Shown piece by piece: positions 1 to 6,923 of a stretch of DNA of 22,709 nt; the stretch's first letter is position 1; the number at the start of each line of letters is the position of its first letter. Made by a program: the position numbers and the translations under genes. Source of the DNA: a virus; the IMG/VR virus record IMGVR_UViG_3300008259_002435, positions 1 through 22,709 of that record. The stretch is one strand, 5' to 3'. The notes beneath the pieces are model-generated. The model was not told the origin of the DNA, searched no databases, and saw only the letters and a list, made by a program, of their open reading frames with translations.

Positions 1-1597
1 ACTTAACTTCAGGGGCTTTCCAAACACCATCCCAACCAAATGCAGCCGAGTCAGCTCCTTTTGTTGGGAGGCCGCCGCTAAATGCTTTATTATCTTTTCT
101 ATTCTGTTTTACTGAGGCAGCAAGTTCATCACGTTGAGCTTGGTTATAAGGTCTTCCTAACTGATCGGTAGGATCACCATATGCACCCTGTTGTGGTGTG
201 TGCTTCCAATCTGGTGTTACGAACCCAGCACGAACAGCTTCATCCATGCCCCCACCACCCAATGAACGTTCTATTTGTTTGATCCAACCACTTACATCAC
301 TTGAACCAATTTCTTCAGCATCACCTGCGAAATCTGCAACGTCATCTATAGCTTGCATGACTGCAACAGGTCCATATTTCTTTAATAAGTCTTGGCGTTG
401 CATTAAAATTCTACGAGTAATAGCACCGGCTACTGGATTGTGTTCTTCATTTTCTTCTAAATCAAATGCTCTCATGTTTTTGGCATCTGTTCTTACATTG
501 TGTGCCAATGTCTCTGCACCAGGAGCCTCTGTTAACTCTGATTCAGCGTTATCTATTGCATCAGATGCTTCGTTATCTTCAATATCTTCATCGCCCTCAA
601 TTAACTTATCTGCCCATTCACTCAACTCATTGACTTCTGACATTTCACTAATCTTCTTCTGTAGTTTAGATAAGATTGGCATTACATTTTCAATGCGTGG
701 ATCAACTGTTTCTTGTACAAACAATTCGTTGATATTGCTCATGTCACTTTCATCTTCCATTAATGGAGGAGTCCAACTTTCAAAGTATGCATTGTAACCA
801 CGATGACCGGCTAGTCTACCTAAACTCTCACGCAATGCTTGATAATGATTAATACCTTCAGCAATCAATTTCTGTGTTGACTCTGTAAATTGGCCATTGC
901 GAGTAGCACGAACGAATCCTGCCATCTTTGAATATTCTTCGCACAAGCTACCAATGTGATTCCAACGATCATCATGTGGCATACCACCTTCTGCAATGTG
1001 TCTAGCATATACACGTGCAATGCCAGGACGAATTGTAGGTGCTAGGAATCTTTCACCTTGTTCATTTTCTAGGAAGATTCGTTCAACATTACGATAACGT
1101 TGTTCGCCTTCTTCAATTTGACGACTATGTTGTAACACAATCTTTACGCTAGGTACAGCATCACTGTAACTTGCTTTTTTACCCATTGGGTAGTAACCTT
1201 CTGCGATTGATTCTTTTTTCTTCATATATTCCCTCTTTGCCATGTCGTGCTTTAAGTTGCTTACATTACGTAATTCAAAACTCAATTGATATTTTTGTGA
1301 AAATCTTTTCAATTGATTTAATAATTGGTACCAAGATACATCATCTGATTCTGATTCTTCTTTTTCACTATTAGCAACCTCATCACTAAAGTAAACAGTT
1401 AATTTATGTAAACCGTCAATAGAAATAGTGACTGTTCCATAGTCTTCTCCGTCTTTGACAAAGTTGAATTGGAACACTTCTGCTTCCTCAGGGGTAGGAA
1501 TTTCCTTACCTGAAGTACTTAACATAGTAGGATCTAGACCTTTGCTATGCAATAGTTCAAATAATGTGCGGTTTAATGATTCTGTGTTTTTTGGCAT
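1..1597 (-). CDS. Large conserved phage protein, partial (C-terminus beyond left edge)
   Basis: An open frame runs from an ATG at 1597 to the left edge without a stop, giving at least 532 residues. I recognise the sequence style from T4-like phages of marine and fresh waters, where this large protein lies near the terminase, but I know of no assigned function. Visible parts are an N-terminal region to about residue 170, a section containing DGERF-like NEQGERF and a RHIAEGG motif, an acidic linker near residues 330-365, and a segment near residues 385-450 with VAGAITRRI and EIGSSDVSGW that recurs in such phage proteins. There is no signal peptide or membrane segment. It follows the terminase gene by 22 bases. 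A late-promoter-like GATAAATA ends 5 bases before the ATG and no ribosome binding site is visible. A virion or head-associated role is inference from position only. Confidence 0.8.
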   Translation of the reverse strand, partial: MPKNTESLNRTLFELLHSKGLDPTMLSTSGKEIPTPEEAEVFQFNFVKDGEDYGTVTISIDGLHKLTVYFSDEVANSEKEESESDDVSWYQLLNQLKRFSQKYQLSFELRNVSNLKHDMAKREYMKKKESIAEGYYPMGKKASYSDAVPSVKIVLQHSRQIEEGEQRYRNVERIFLENEQGERFLAPTIRPGIARVYARHIAEGGMPHDDRWNHIGSLCEEYSKMAGFVRATRNGQFTESTQKLIAEGINHYQALRESLGRLAGHRGYNAYFESWTPPLMEDESDMSNINELFVQETVDPRIENVMPILSKLQKKISEMSEVNELSEWADKLIEGDEDIEDNEASDAIDNAESELTEAPGAETLAHNVRTDAKNMRAFDLEENEEHNPVAGAITRRILMQRQDLLKKYGPVAVMQAIDDVADFAGDAEEIGSSDVSGWIKQIERSLGGGGMDEAVRAGFVTPDWKHTPQQGAYGDPTDQLGRPYNQAQRDELAASVKQNRKDNKAFSGGLPTKGADSAAFGWDGVWKAPEVK

Positions 1598-1602
1598 AAT
1601 AG

Positions 1603-1610
1603 TATTTATC
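1603..1610 (-). promoter_or_regulatory. T4-type late promoter (GATAAATA)
   Basis: On the minus strand GATAAATA differs by one base from the T4 late consensus TATAAATA. It lies between the terminase stop and the ATG at 1597, with only CTATT between motif and start codon. With the T4 geometry the transcript would begin at about the A of the ATG. Confidence 0.6.
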
Positions 1611-1619
1611 TTTTTTGTC

Positions 1620-3167
1620 TTAGCTCATCACCGCAAAGAACGGTAAAGGAGCGACAAATTCATCGTGGTCACGTATCCGATTTTCTAAATCAAAATGATA
1701 ATCACTTAATTGCTGTAACATACGTGTTACCAATAAACTTGCCATAATCAAATCGTCTGTATCACCAATTTTAGCCGCATAACTACCACCGTGTGCTACA
1801 AATGCTTTTAATTCACTGATAAGACTACGACTATTTATGGTCATTTTCTTACTTTCAACTAGTGTTTTGAACTTAGCACAGCTTGCCAATTTGCTCTTGT
1901 TAGTTGTATTAAACCCTCTACGACCTTTGCCTGTTTCACTGATAAAGATACCCGGGATACCTGATTCACCATATTCATTTAATGAGACAATGGCGGCTTC
2001 TCCGATACCATTACATTCAATGCTGTAATAGATGTTGTTAGGTTCTCCGGTGCATTCTGCTATGTACTTGTTAATCTGAGACAATAATTTGATTTGACTT
2101 GGAATGTCGGTTTTATTGTGCTTCCATTCACCGATCTGTTTAGTAGTATTTGCTTCAAAGATTTGAATAGCAGCCGGGTCACCACCTGTACCCAAACTTG
2201 GATCTAACCCTACACAATAAATATTACCTTTGGTAGGAGTGTCATACCAACGAACTTGTCCAATACGACTAACAGGTTCGATGCCCTCCATAGCTATCAA
2301 TGTATTTGGATTAATAAGTGTTTCGTCTGCAATAATAAATTCGCAACCAATCTCTCGGTTAAAACGATCCTCACCAAGCTGTGATTTCATTTCGGCTGCC
2401 CACTTATCATCTCTGCCGGGTTGTTCGCTCCAATGCGCTCTGTATGCTCTGAATCCATTAATTCCTACTTCAGTAGTGTTGCCAAAATCATCTTCTGTTT
2501 TGTTAGCACCTTTCCAAATGAAGGCAAACTGATCCTCATCACTATTTGGAGTACTTGTAATAATTGCTTTACCACCAGTTGATAGTGTTGGGGTGATAGC
2601 TGTCCAAAATTCTTTAGCGATGCTTGGTCTAACGAATGCAAACTCGTCCAAGTATAATAGTGTAATAGACATACCACGACCTGTATTTTCAGTTGTAGTA
2701 GCTGAAACTATACGAGATCCGTTCTCAAAGTCTAATGAACCTTTGTTGTATGTTGTTACACCTGCTTTAATGTGATCGGGACAGTTCTCATATGCATAGC
2801 GTATTCGTTGCATAATCTCCTGAGCACCTGTATACTTGTGTGCCGCAACTAAGATAGTACTGTCTGGAACAAACATGGCATACCAGAGTAAGTATCCTGC
2901 GGCTGAAGTTGATTTACCTGACTGCCGAGGCATTAAGCTAATAGAGTAACGATAGTTGTGATATGTTTCAATCAATCGTTTTTGATAAGCCCAAGGATGA
3001 TAGACCATACTCCCTTTAGTAGGGTGTTGTATCATAAAGAAGTTATCCATAAAATATAGATAACCTGTATCTGGGTCACAGCATTTAATAAAATCCTGTA
3101 GTTCTTTATCAGTTTTGAAAACTGTTTTAGTATAGGGATTCTTTACTAGTGATGGTGCATTACTCAT
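1620..3167 (-). CDS. Terminase large subunit (T4 gp17-like)
   Basis: This is the DNA packaging motor: an ATPase that drives DNA into the prohead, joined to a nuclease that cuts concatemers. The 515 residues show a Walker A motif PRQSGKST at 80-87, a Walker B segment LLYLDEF at about 170-176, an ATPase coupling region ITSTPNS near 203-209, and the RNase H-like nuclease starting at GLDPSLGTGGD (320-330), with further acidic residues in SIECNG and the C-terminal GDTDDLIMAS. T4 gp17 is about 610 residues, so this version is somewhat shorter but carries both domains. It has no visible ribosome binding site; an ACTAAATA late-promoter-like motif lies 6 bases before the ATG. No small terminase subunit is recognised in the window. 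Confidence 0.96.
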   Translation of the reverse strand: MSNAPSLVKNPYTKTVFKTDKELQDFIKCCDPDTGYLYFMDNFFMIQHPTKGSMVYHPWAYQKRLIETYHNYRYSISLMPRQSGKSTSAAGYLLWYAMFVPDSTILVAAHKYTGAQEIMQRIRYAYENCPDHIKAGVTTYNKGSLDFENGSRIVSATTTENTGRGMSITLLYLDEFAFVRPSIAKEFWTAITPTLSTGGKAIITSTPNSDEDQFAFIWKGANKTEDDFGNTTEVGINGFRAYRAHWSEQPGRDDKWAAEMKSQLGEDRFNREIGCEFIIADETLINPNTLIAMEGIEPVSRIGQVRWYDTPTKGNIYCVGLDPSLGTGGDPAAIQIFEANTTKQIGEWKHNKTDIPSQIKLLSQINKYIAECTGEPNNIYYSIECNGIGEAAIVSLNEYGESGIPGIFISETGKGRRGFNTTNKSKLASCAKFKTLVESKKMTINSRSLISELKAFVAHGGSYAAKIGDTDDLIMASLLVTRMLQQLSDYHFDLENRIRDHDEFVAPLPFFAVMS

Positions 3168-3173
3168 AAAGAG

Positions 3174-3181
3174 TATTTAGT
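3174..3181 (-). promoter_or_regulatory. T4-type late promoter (ACTAAATA)
   Basis: ACTAAATA begins directly after the TAA stop of the upstream gene (3182-3184) and is separated by CTCTTT from the terminase ATG at 3167. It keeps the AAATA core of the T4 late consensus but differs from it in the first two bases, so this is weaker than the other sites. Confidence 0.45.
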
Positions 3182-3862
3182 TTAAAACAAAGTATGTATT
3201 ATAGAAAGTTTATCTTTGAACATAGGATAAAACTCTGATTTACTAAGTCTATACTGCATTTCAATATTCTTCTCTATTGCTTTACTACGTGCATAATCCA
3301 TATCCCTACCATTAATTTTTTTATACAAATCTTTGATGTATTCAACGTCAAATAGGTCTTTGAATTTTATAATATAATCATATTCGTGTTGAACATCTTT
3401 GTCAAGTTCTTGTACTGATGCAACTTCAAAAAACGCACTACCTATAATATTATCCATATTTTCATATATGTATTCTACAGTAGGTGTGGGAATTTCATTT
3501 GGAGATAATTTAACACTGAATCTATTATTGTTTAAAAGAGTTTTGCTATATGCAAACCACACAGTATCTATGCATTCTTCTATAGAGGTAGCTACTATTT
3601 TAAGTTTTATTAAATTAAATGAATTAGCTGTGACAAAAAAATCTTCCCAAGAACCAAAATTTTTAGGAAAATCTTCAATGGTAGTGAAGACCGGATCTTC
3701 GATAATTCCGTGAGTTTTTACGCAGTACGATAATGGTGGAGGCATTTTGGGAGTATTTTCTAAATCGACTAATAACTCCCAATCATATTCTACATCACGT
3801 AAGCAATTAGTTAAAAAATCACCCCTACTACCAACGCAGTAATTAATAAAAAAACGATTCAT
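3182..3862 (-). CDS. Unknown phage protein, possible sulfotransferase-like P-loop fold
   Basis: The protein has 226 residues from the ATG at 3862; the preceding in-frame TTG is a less likely start. I do not recognise a defined family. The N-terminus reads FFINYCVGSRGDFLTN, a glycine-rich turn after a beta strand that resembles the phosphate-binding loop of sulfotransferase-type P-loop proteins. A later strand-plus-helix, LKIVATSIEECIDTVW (about residues 87-102), would fit the second nucleotide-binding segment of that fold. The same SYNGGSAGDLF-type start occurs in the fusion protein at 18872-21013, so the two are probably related. It starts 6 bases after the stop of a methyltransferase gene, without a clear ribosome binding site, suggesting translational coupling. 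Sulfotransferase activity is only a hypothesis. Confidence 0.75.
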   Translation of the reverse strand: MNRFFINYCVGSRGDFLTNCLRDVEYDWELLVDLENTPKMPPPLSYCVKTHGIIEDPVFTTIEDFPKNFGSWEDFFVTANSFNLIKLKIVATSIEECIDTVWFAYSKTLLNNNRFSVKLSPNEIPTPTVEYIYENMDNIIGSAFFEVASVQELDKDVQHEYDYIIKFKDLFDVEYIKDLYKKINGRDMDYARSKAIEKNIEMQYRLSKSEFYPMFKDKLSIIHTLF

Positions 3863-3868
3863 CAAACA

Positions 3869-4558
3869 TTATTTAATGTCTAACGGTCTTGCTTTGGTGA
3901 CCATAATACAGTAGAACTTCTCTTTTGCTGTATATTCCTCACCTTGCTCATTTTTACCTTGAATATCAAAAGCTAAGTTATTGAACACATCAATATTAAA
4001 GCCACAACGTGTGATTAATGCGGCTAATTGTTGCTCGCCAAAAATACTATAGTGATTCAAATTCCATTCGTGTTTACGGTCACAGTCGGGAGCAGGAACT
4101 TCAATGTAAAGTTTGCCGCCTTGTTTCAATAGACGATTGTATTCCATCAAACTAAAGATAGGATATGGGCTATGTTCTAATGCGTGACGTAAGAAAATGA
4201 AGTCTACGCTTTCATCAAAATATCCGTCTTGTTGTGGAATAAAACTCAAATCATATTTTGCAATTTTATGACCCTTACTTTCACAGATTTGAATGTCGCC
4301 AGGACTTAATGTAACTCCGGTAACATTCGTGTATTCACGCTCTTTCATTCCATCTAGGAAGTAACCAGGGCCACAACCTAAATCTAAGATTTTAGCATCT
4401 TTGGGTAAATTTAGCGGGTCTATGTATTTTGTAATAACCTCTTTGGTGAGATTTTCATGCATCGGACTAACGCCCTCATCATAGATATGTGCTGTGTACA
4501 ACCATTCGTTGTAGAATTTTAACTTGAGTAAGTCGAGGGTGTTGTTAATGTCAATCAT
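3869..4558 (-). CDS. Class I SAM-dependent methyltransferase
   Basis: The 229-residue protein has the SAM-binding motif ILDLGCGPG at 57-65, a following acidic/hydrophobic strand TGVTLSP, and FIFLRHALEHSPYP at about 119-132, the pattern of the Methyltransf_11 type. The LKQGGKLYIEVP segment near 145-156 is the usual post-motif of this fold. Substrate is not shown; EHS-type enzymes of this kind often act on small molecules, lipids or glycans. The N-terminal 50 residues, with LYTAHIYDEGVSPMHENLT, look like a substrate lid. An AGGAA ribosome binding site lies 5 bases before the ATG. The next gene, the P-loop-like protein, follows after 6 bases, so the two are probably made together. Confidence 0.9.
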   Translation of the reverse strand: MIDINNTLDLLKLKFYNEWLYTAHIYDEGVSPMHENLTKEVITKYIDPLNLPKDAKILDLGCGPGYFLDGMKEREYTNVTGVTLSPGDIQICESKGHKIAKYDLSFIPQQDGYFDESVDFIFLRHALEHSPYPIFSLMEYNRLLKQGGKLYIEVPAPDCDRKHEWNLNHYSIFGEQQLAALITRCGFNIDVFNNLAFDIQGKNEQGEEYTAKEKFYCIMVTKARPLDIK

Positions 4559-4582
4559 TGAGATTCCTGTAATTTGATATAA

Positions 4583-4846
4583 TTACTTATTCTCAAAAAG
4601 CATATCTTGTTCTTCTTTAGTGTAAGGATGTGCAGTGTTGTGTTTACCTACCCAACTTTCAGCAGGCATGTTGATTGGATTTATTCCATCACTACTTGCT
4701 ACAGCCATCATTAAACGATTTAAATCATATTGTCTATCATAGCTGTCTATTTTCTTTGAAAAAATATTTAAACCGCGGGTAGATTGTTGTTGATGTTTAG
4801 TTATTTTGCCAACTTTGGATTCGGATATAAATTCATTTGCTCTCAT
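4583..4846 (-). CDS. Small phage protein with T4-like capsid-targeting N-terminus
   Basis: The 87-residue protein starts MRANEFISES, which closely matches the capsid-targeting peptide of T4 internal proteins (MKTYQEFIAEA). The T4 prohead protease cuts after (L/I)-x-E; here that would be after ISE, residue 9. The remainder is hydrophilic, with YDLNRLMMAVASSDG (about 40-54) and AESWVGKHNTAHPYTKEEQDML (split here as AESWVGKHNT and AHPYTKEEQDML, about 62-83), a pattern I recall from other freshwater T4-like phage proteins. It overlaps the upstream gene by four bases (ATGA), and AAGGGA, lying inside that gene, could serve as ribosome binding site. A role as a protein packaged in the head and possibly injected is inference. 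Confidence 0.82.
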   Translation of the reverse strand: MRANEFISESKVGKITKHQQQSTRGLNIFSKKIDSYDRQYDLNRLMMAVASSDGINPINMPAESWVGKHNTAHPYTKEEQDMLFENK

Positions 4847-5247
4847 CGTTTATATCCCTTAAAGCCTTTTATTGGTGATTGTGTTAATGTGTCATCCATC
4901 TCATCACTTCCAGGGGTACTGACTGATTTTTTACCAGACTTACCTATCTTAGCCAATGCTTTATCAATTAATTCACCTACACCAGAATCCATTGAACTAA
5001 CAATTTGATGTTCACCCCAAGTACTAGCCGCTCTGAACTCAGGTTCATTGCCGTTATGAACCCCATCTTTTATCCCACTCTCACCTCTTACGGCTGCAAT
5101 TGCTACACCAAATCTATACAACTCATAAAAGTCTTGATTTTGTAATGAAGGTATAATATAAGTATTAGGAAGTGACTTATCTACTACATCTAATCCATCA
5201 TGCACGTCCTGTAGCTTTTGCTCGGTTATAAATTCTTTAGCTCTCAT
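4843..5247 (-). CDS. Small phage protein with T4-like capsid-targeting N-terminus
   Basis: The 134-residue protein starts MRAKEFITEQ, nearly the same leader as the next gene and again with an I-T-E site suited to a T4-type prohead protease. The central YELYRFGVAIAAVRGESG resembles YDLNRLMMAVASSDG of the downstream protein, so the two may be distant paralogues beyond the leader. The C-terminus SPIKGFKGYKR is a conserved ending I recall from related phage proteins. No transmembrane segment is visible. The gene starts one base after the stop of the upstream gene and overlaps the downstream one by ATGA, so all three are probably translated from the same message. Function unknown; internal head protein is the favoured idea. 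Confidence 0.82.
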   Translation of the reverse strand: MRAKEFITEQKLQDVHDGLDVVDKSLPNTYIIPSLQNQDFYELYRFGVAIAAVRGESGIKDGVHNGNEPEFRAASTWGEHQIVSSMDSGVGELIDKALAKIGKSGKKSVSTPGSDEMDDTLTQSPIKGFKGYKR

Positions 5248-5248
5248 G

Positions 5249-5827
5249 TTAACTTGCTTCAGTGGTTATTTCAAATTCATCTTCGGTATCCATTACTGAA
5301 TCAGTATATCCATCTAATGCAATATTTAATCCGTTTTCGGTATCACCAATGAAAGTTATCTGTGCTGAAATAAAGTGTAGTAACACTTGGTCTACAATAG
5401 GATTAACCATTAGACGAACATTACCATTACTGAAGTTATTATTAATCTTCTCAAATGCAGTGCGTAGTGGGTCACCGGTCCCGTCATTCGGTGTAGCACC
5501 TACATTGATATATTCTTGGTTGTAATAAGGTCCAATTGGTTGCGTAAATGTTAACATTAACGCAGTAGGATCTTCTTGTATTGCAGGAACTGATGACCCT
5601 AAGTAGATATTGTTGGCATTAATAGTAATATTGCCAGAGAAATTTGAATTACTAGAGTTTGAACTATCATCAGGGAATTGACTAGGATCAACTAACTCAA
5701 TACTGGCTGCGGGAGCTAATGCAAACAAGTTTGCAAAATTATTATTAATTTTGTCAAAGGCTAAGCGAAGAGGATCACCTGATCCGTCATTTGGCACTTC
5801 GCCTGTATCAATGATTTGCTGTGTCAT
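5249..5827 (-). CDS. Phage protein with two NDGTGD repeat modules (structural candidate)
   Basis: The 192 residues contain two copies of a module of about 29 residues, at 5-34 and 106-134, each with the pattern (I)xxGxxPNDGxGDPLRxAFxKINNNF. This module is common in tail-fibre, neck and related virion proteins of T4-like phages of aquatic bacteria. Between the copies lies a low-complexity Ser/Asn stretch (55-66) and a beta-rich region. The C-terminus is beta-rich and acidic. A GATAAATA late promoter lies upstream, and AGGGA before the ATG is a plausible ribosome binding site, so this gene has a normal short leader. A virion role is inferred from the module; the exact structure is not shown. 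Confidence 0.85.
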   Translation of the reverse strand: MTQQIIDTGEVPNDGSGDPLRLAFDKINNNFANLFALAPAASIELVDPSQFPDDSSNSSNSNFSGNITINANNIYLGSSVPAIQEDPTALMLTFTQPIGPYYNQEYINVGATPNDGTGDPLRTAFEKINNNFSNGNVRLMVNPIVDQVLLHFISAQITFIGDTENGLNIALDGYTDSVMDTEDEFEITTEAS

Positions 5828-5845
5828 AAAAATCCCTAGATATAG

Positions 5846-5853
5846 TATTTATC
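5846..5853 (-). promoter_or_regulatory. T4-type late promoter (GATAAATA)
   Basis: GATAAATA lies 18 bases before the ATG at 5827, leaving room for a short leader that carries CTAGGGA as ribosome binding site. The TAA stop codon of the upstream lipoprotein gene (5849-5851) is part of the motif. Confidence 0.6.
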
Positions 5854-6172
5854 TATTATCAAGCCAACTGTTAGGTTGCTGTATGATAATAGTGCGTCTA
5901 CTATCAAGCCAACTCTTAGGTTGCTGTATGATAATAGGACGCTTACTACGCTGGATTTCTTGTAAAGCTCTGATAGCTTGTATCTTTACTTCATTGTCTG
6001 AACTCTTAACCATTTCAGTTAAGGCTGCTATACGTGCGGCTTCTGCTACTGTAGCATCTCTACTTAATGACTTTTGTGCTTCTACGTATGTAGGATAGTG
6101 ATTATCTGTAGCACATCCTGTCAATAATAAACACAGTGCTAATAATATGCTACTATTTTGCGATGCCATCAT
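5849..6172 (-). CDS. Lipoprotein with C-terminal tandem repeat
   Basis: From the ATG at 6172 the protein has 107 residues; an ATG directly after it (6169) and one further upstream (6211, in a frame extension of 13 residues) are alternatives. I chose the start that puts a hydrophobic signal (SSILLALCLLLTGC) at the N-terminus with lipobox LTGC, Cys 20. The mature part has a helical region with EAARIAALTEMV and EVKIQAIRALQEIQ, then two tandem 15-residue units containing IIIQQPxSWLD. The gene overlaps the Rz1-like gene by 20 bases and is the third gene of the lysis-type cassette. Similar small lipoproteins occur in other T4-like phages of aquatic bacteria. Its role, for example in outer-membrane disruption or in exclusion, is not known. 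Confidence 0.78.
   Translation of the reverse strand: MMASQNSSILLALCLLLTGCATDNHYPTYVEAQKSLSRDATVAEAARIAALTEMVKSSDNEVKIQAIRALQEIQRSKRPIIIQQPKSWLDSRRTIIIQQPNSWLDNR
5853..5942 (-). repeat. Tandem 45-base repeat, two copies, in frame
   Basis: Two adjacent 45-base units (5853-5897 and 5898-5942) differ at only about five positions. Each encodes 15 residues ending the lipoprotein, with IIIQQP followed by SWLD. The high nucleotide identity points to a recent duplication. Confidence 0.9.
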
Positions 6173-6419
6173 AAATTTTCTTTTGTGCATTATACCAATC
6201 TTGCCATCCATCTACCTTTGCACTACATTCCCAATACAATGAATAGTTATGTACAACTACTTTTAACATCTCAGTAATTGCCACTGAGTCACCCTCAATC
6301 TTTTTGAGGTCTTCGCATTTCTTCATTAATTCAGGGGTAGCATTGGGGAACTTTTGAGTGACAGGAACTGTAGTAGAACATCCTGCAATAAACAATAATG
6401 AAATTAATAGATATTTCAT
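6153..6419 (-). CDS. Rz1-like outer-membrane lipoprotein (o-spanin candidate)
   Basis: The 88-residue protein begins with a short signal MKYLLISLLFIAGCS ending in the lipobox IAGC (Cys 14). The mature part has PxLMKKCEDL, then a helix with NYSLYWECSAKVDGWQDWY, a spacing of Cys, Tyr and Trp residues seen in Rz1-like phage proteins that pair with Rz. It overlaps the upstream membrane coiled-coil gene by four bases (ATGA), the arrangement expected of an i-spanin/o-spanin pair. A strong GGAGG ribosome binding site lies 7 bases before the ATG. Spanins join inner and outer membranes in the last step of lysis of Gram-negative hosts. The assignment rests on architecture and position, not on a proven homologue. 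Confidence 0.75.
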   Translation of the reverse strand: MKYLLISLLFIAGCSTTVPVTQKFPNATPELMKKCEDLKKIEGDSVAITEMLKVVVHNYSLYWECSAKVDGWQDWYNAQKKIYDGIAK

Positions 6420-6919
6420 TTCTTTGCCTCCGCAGCCTTGTTTAATTCTGTTGCCTGATTATGAATGTTAATCATTTCTTTAGGTACAGGGCAGTTTTCA
6501 ATATACTTGATTACTTCTTCTCTCCTAATTCTTTCAGGACCTTCTACTTCTTTGATTACTTCTTTTGTATTCCATCTATCAACATACTTGATAATGTCAC
6601 GGCCTTTTTCACGGATTACTTTAGTCTTTTCAACAACTTTTTCTTGGATCTCTACATTAGTATTAGCTGATTTTGCTTCGGCTTGGGCTACTTTAGCTTC
6701 CATCTCTTTGACTCTGAGTTCCCACTCTTTATAGTCAGCTAGACCGCCCTCAAGATAGACACCCAAGACTAATACTAACAGACTTATGACCTGAATAGCT
6801 AGTTTATAGGTTTTAACAAAAGGAATGAATCCTAGGACGAATCCTGCGATTGTGCCCAAAATACCTAATCCAAAGATTATATGTATTGCGGCTTCTGGTA
6901 GTATTGATAGTATCCACAT
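6416..6919 (-). CDS. Membrane-anchored coiled-coil protein (i-spanin / Rz-like candidate)
   Basis: The 167-residue protein has two hydrophobic segments, about 9-33 and 38-58, followed by a long charged helix (about 63-130) rich in Lys, Glu and Ala, and a C-terminal part with a single Cys in ENCPVP. An i-spanin such as lambda Rz has an N-terminal membrane anchor and a periplasmic coiled coil, which fits, although Rz has one membrane segment and this protein seems to have two. The next gene encodes a small lipoprotein and overlaps by ATGA. No ribosome binding site is visible; the CATAAATA late-promoter-like motif ends 5 bases before the ATG. No endolysin is recognised beside it. Confidence 0.72.
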   Translation of the reverse strand: MWILSILPEAAIHIIFGLGILGTIAGFVLGFIPFVKTYKLAIQVISLLVLVLGVYLEGGLADYKEWELRVKEMEAKVAQAEAKSANTNVEIQEKVVEKTKVIREKGRDIIKYVDRWNTKEVIKEVEGPERIRREEVIKYIENCPVPKEMINIHNQATELNKAAEAKK

Positions 6920-6923
6920 AAAG

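Noticed and set aside
198-797. Long plus-strand open frame (199 residues)
   Set aside because: It is antisense to the large minus-strand protein that is open through 1597; the latter has phage-like sequence, and the plus frame is low-complexity Ser-rich without a sensible start.
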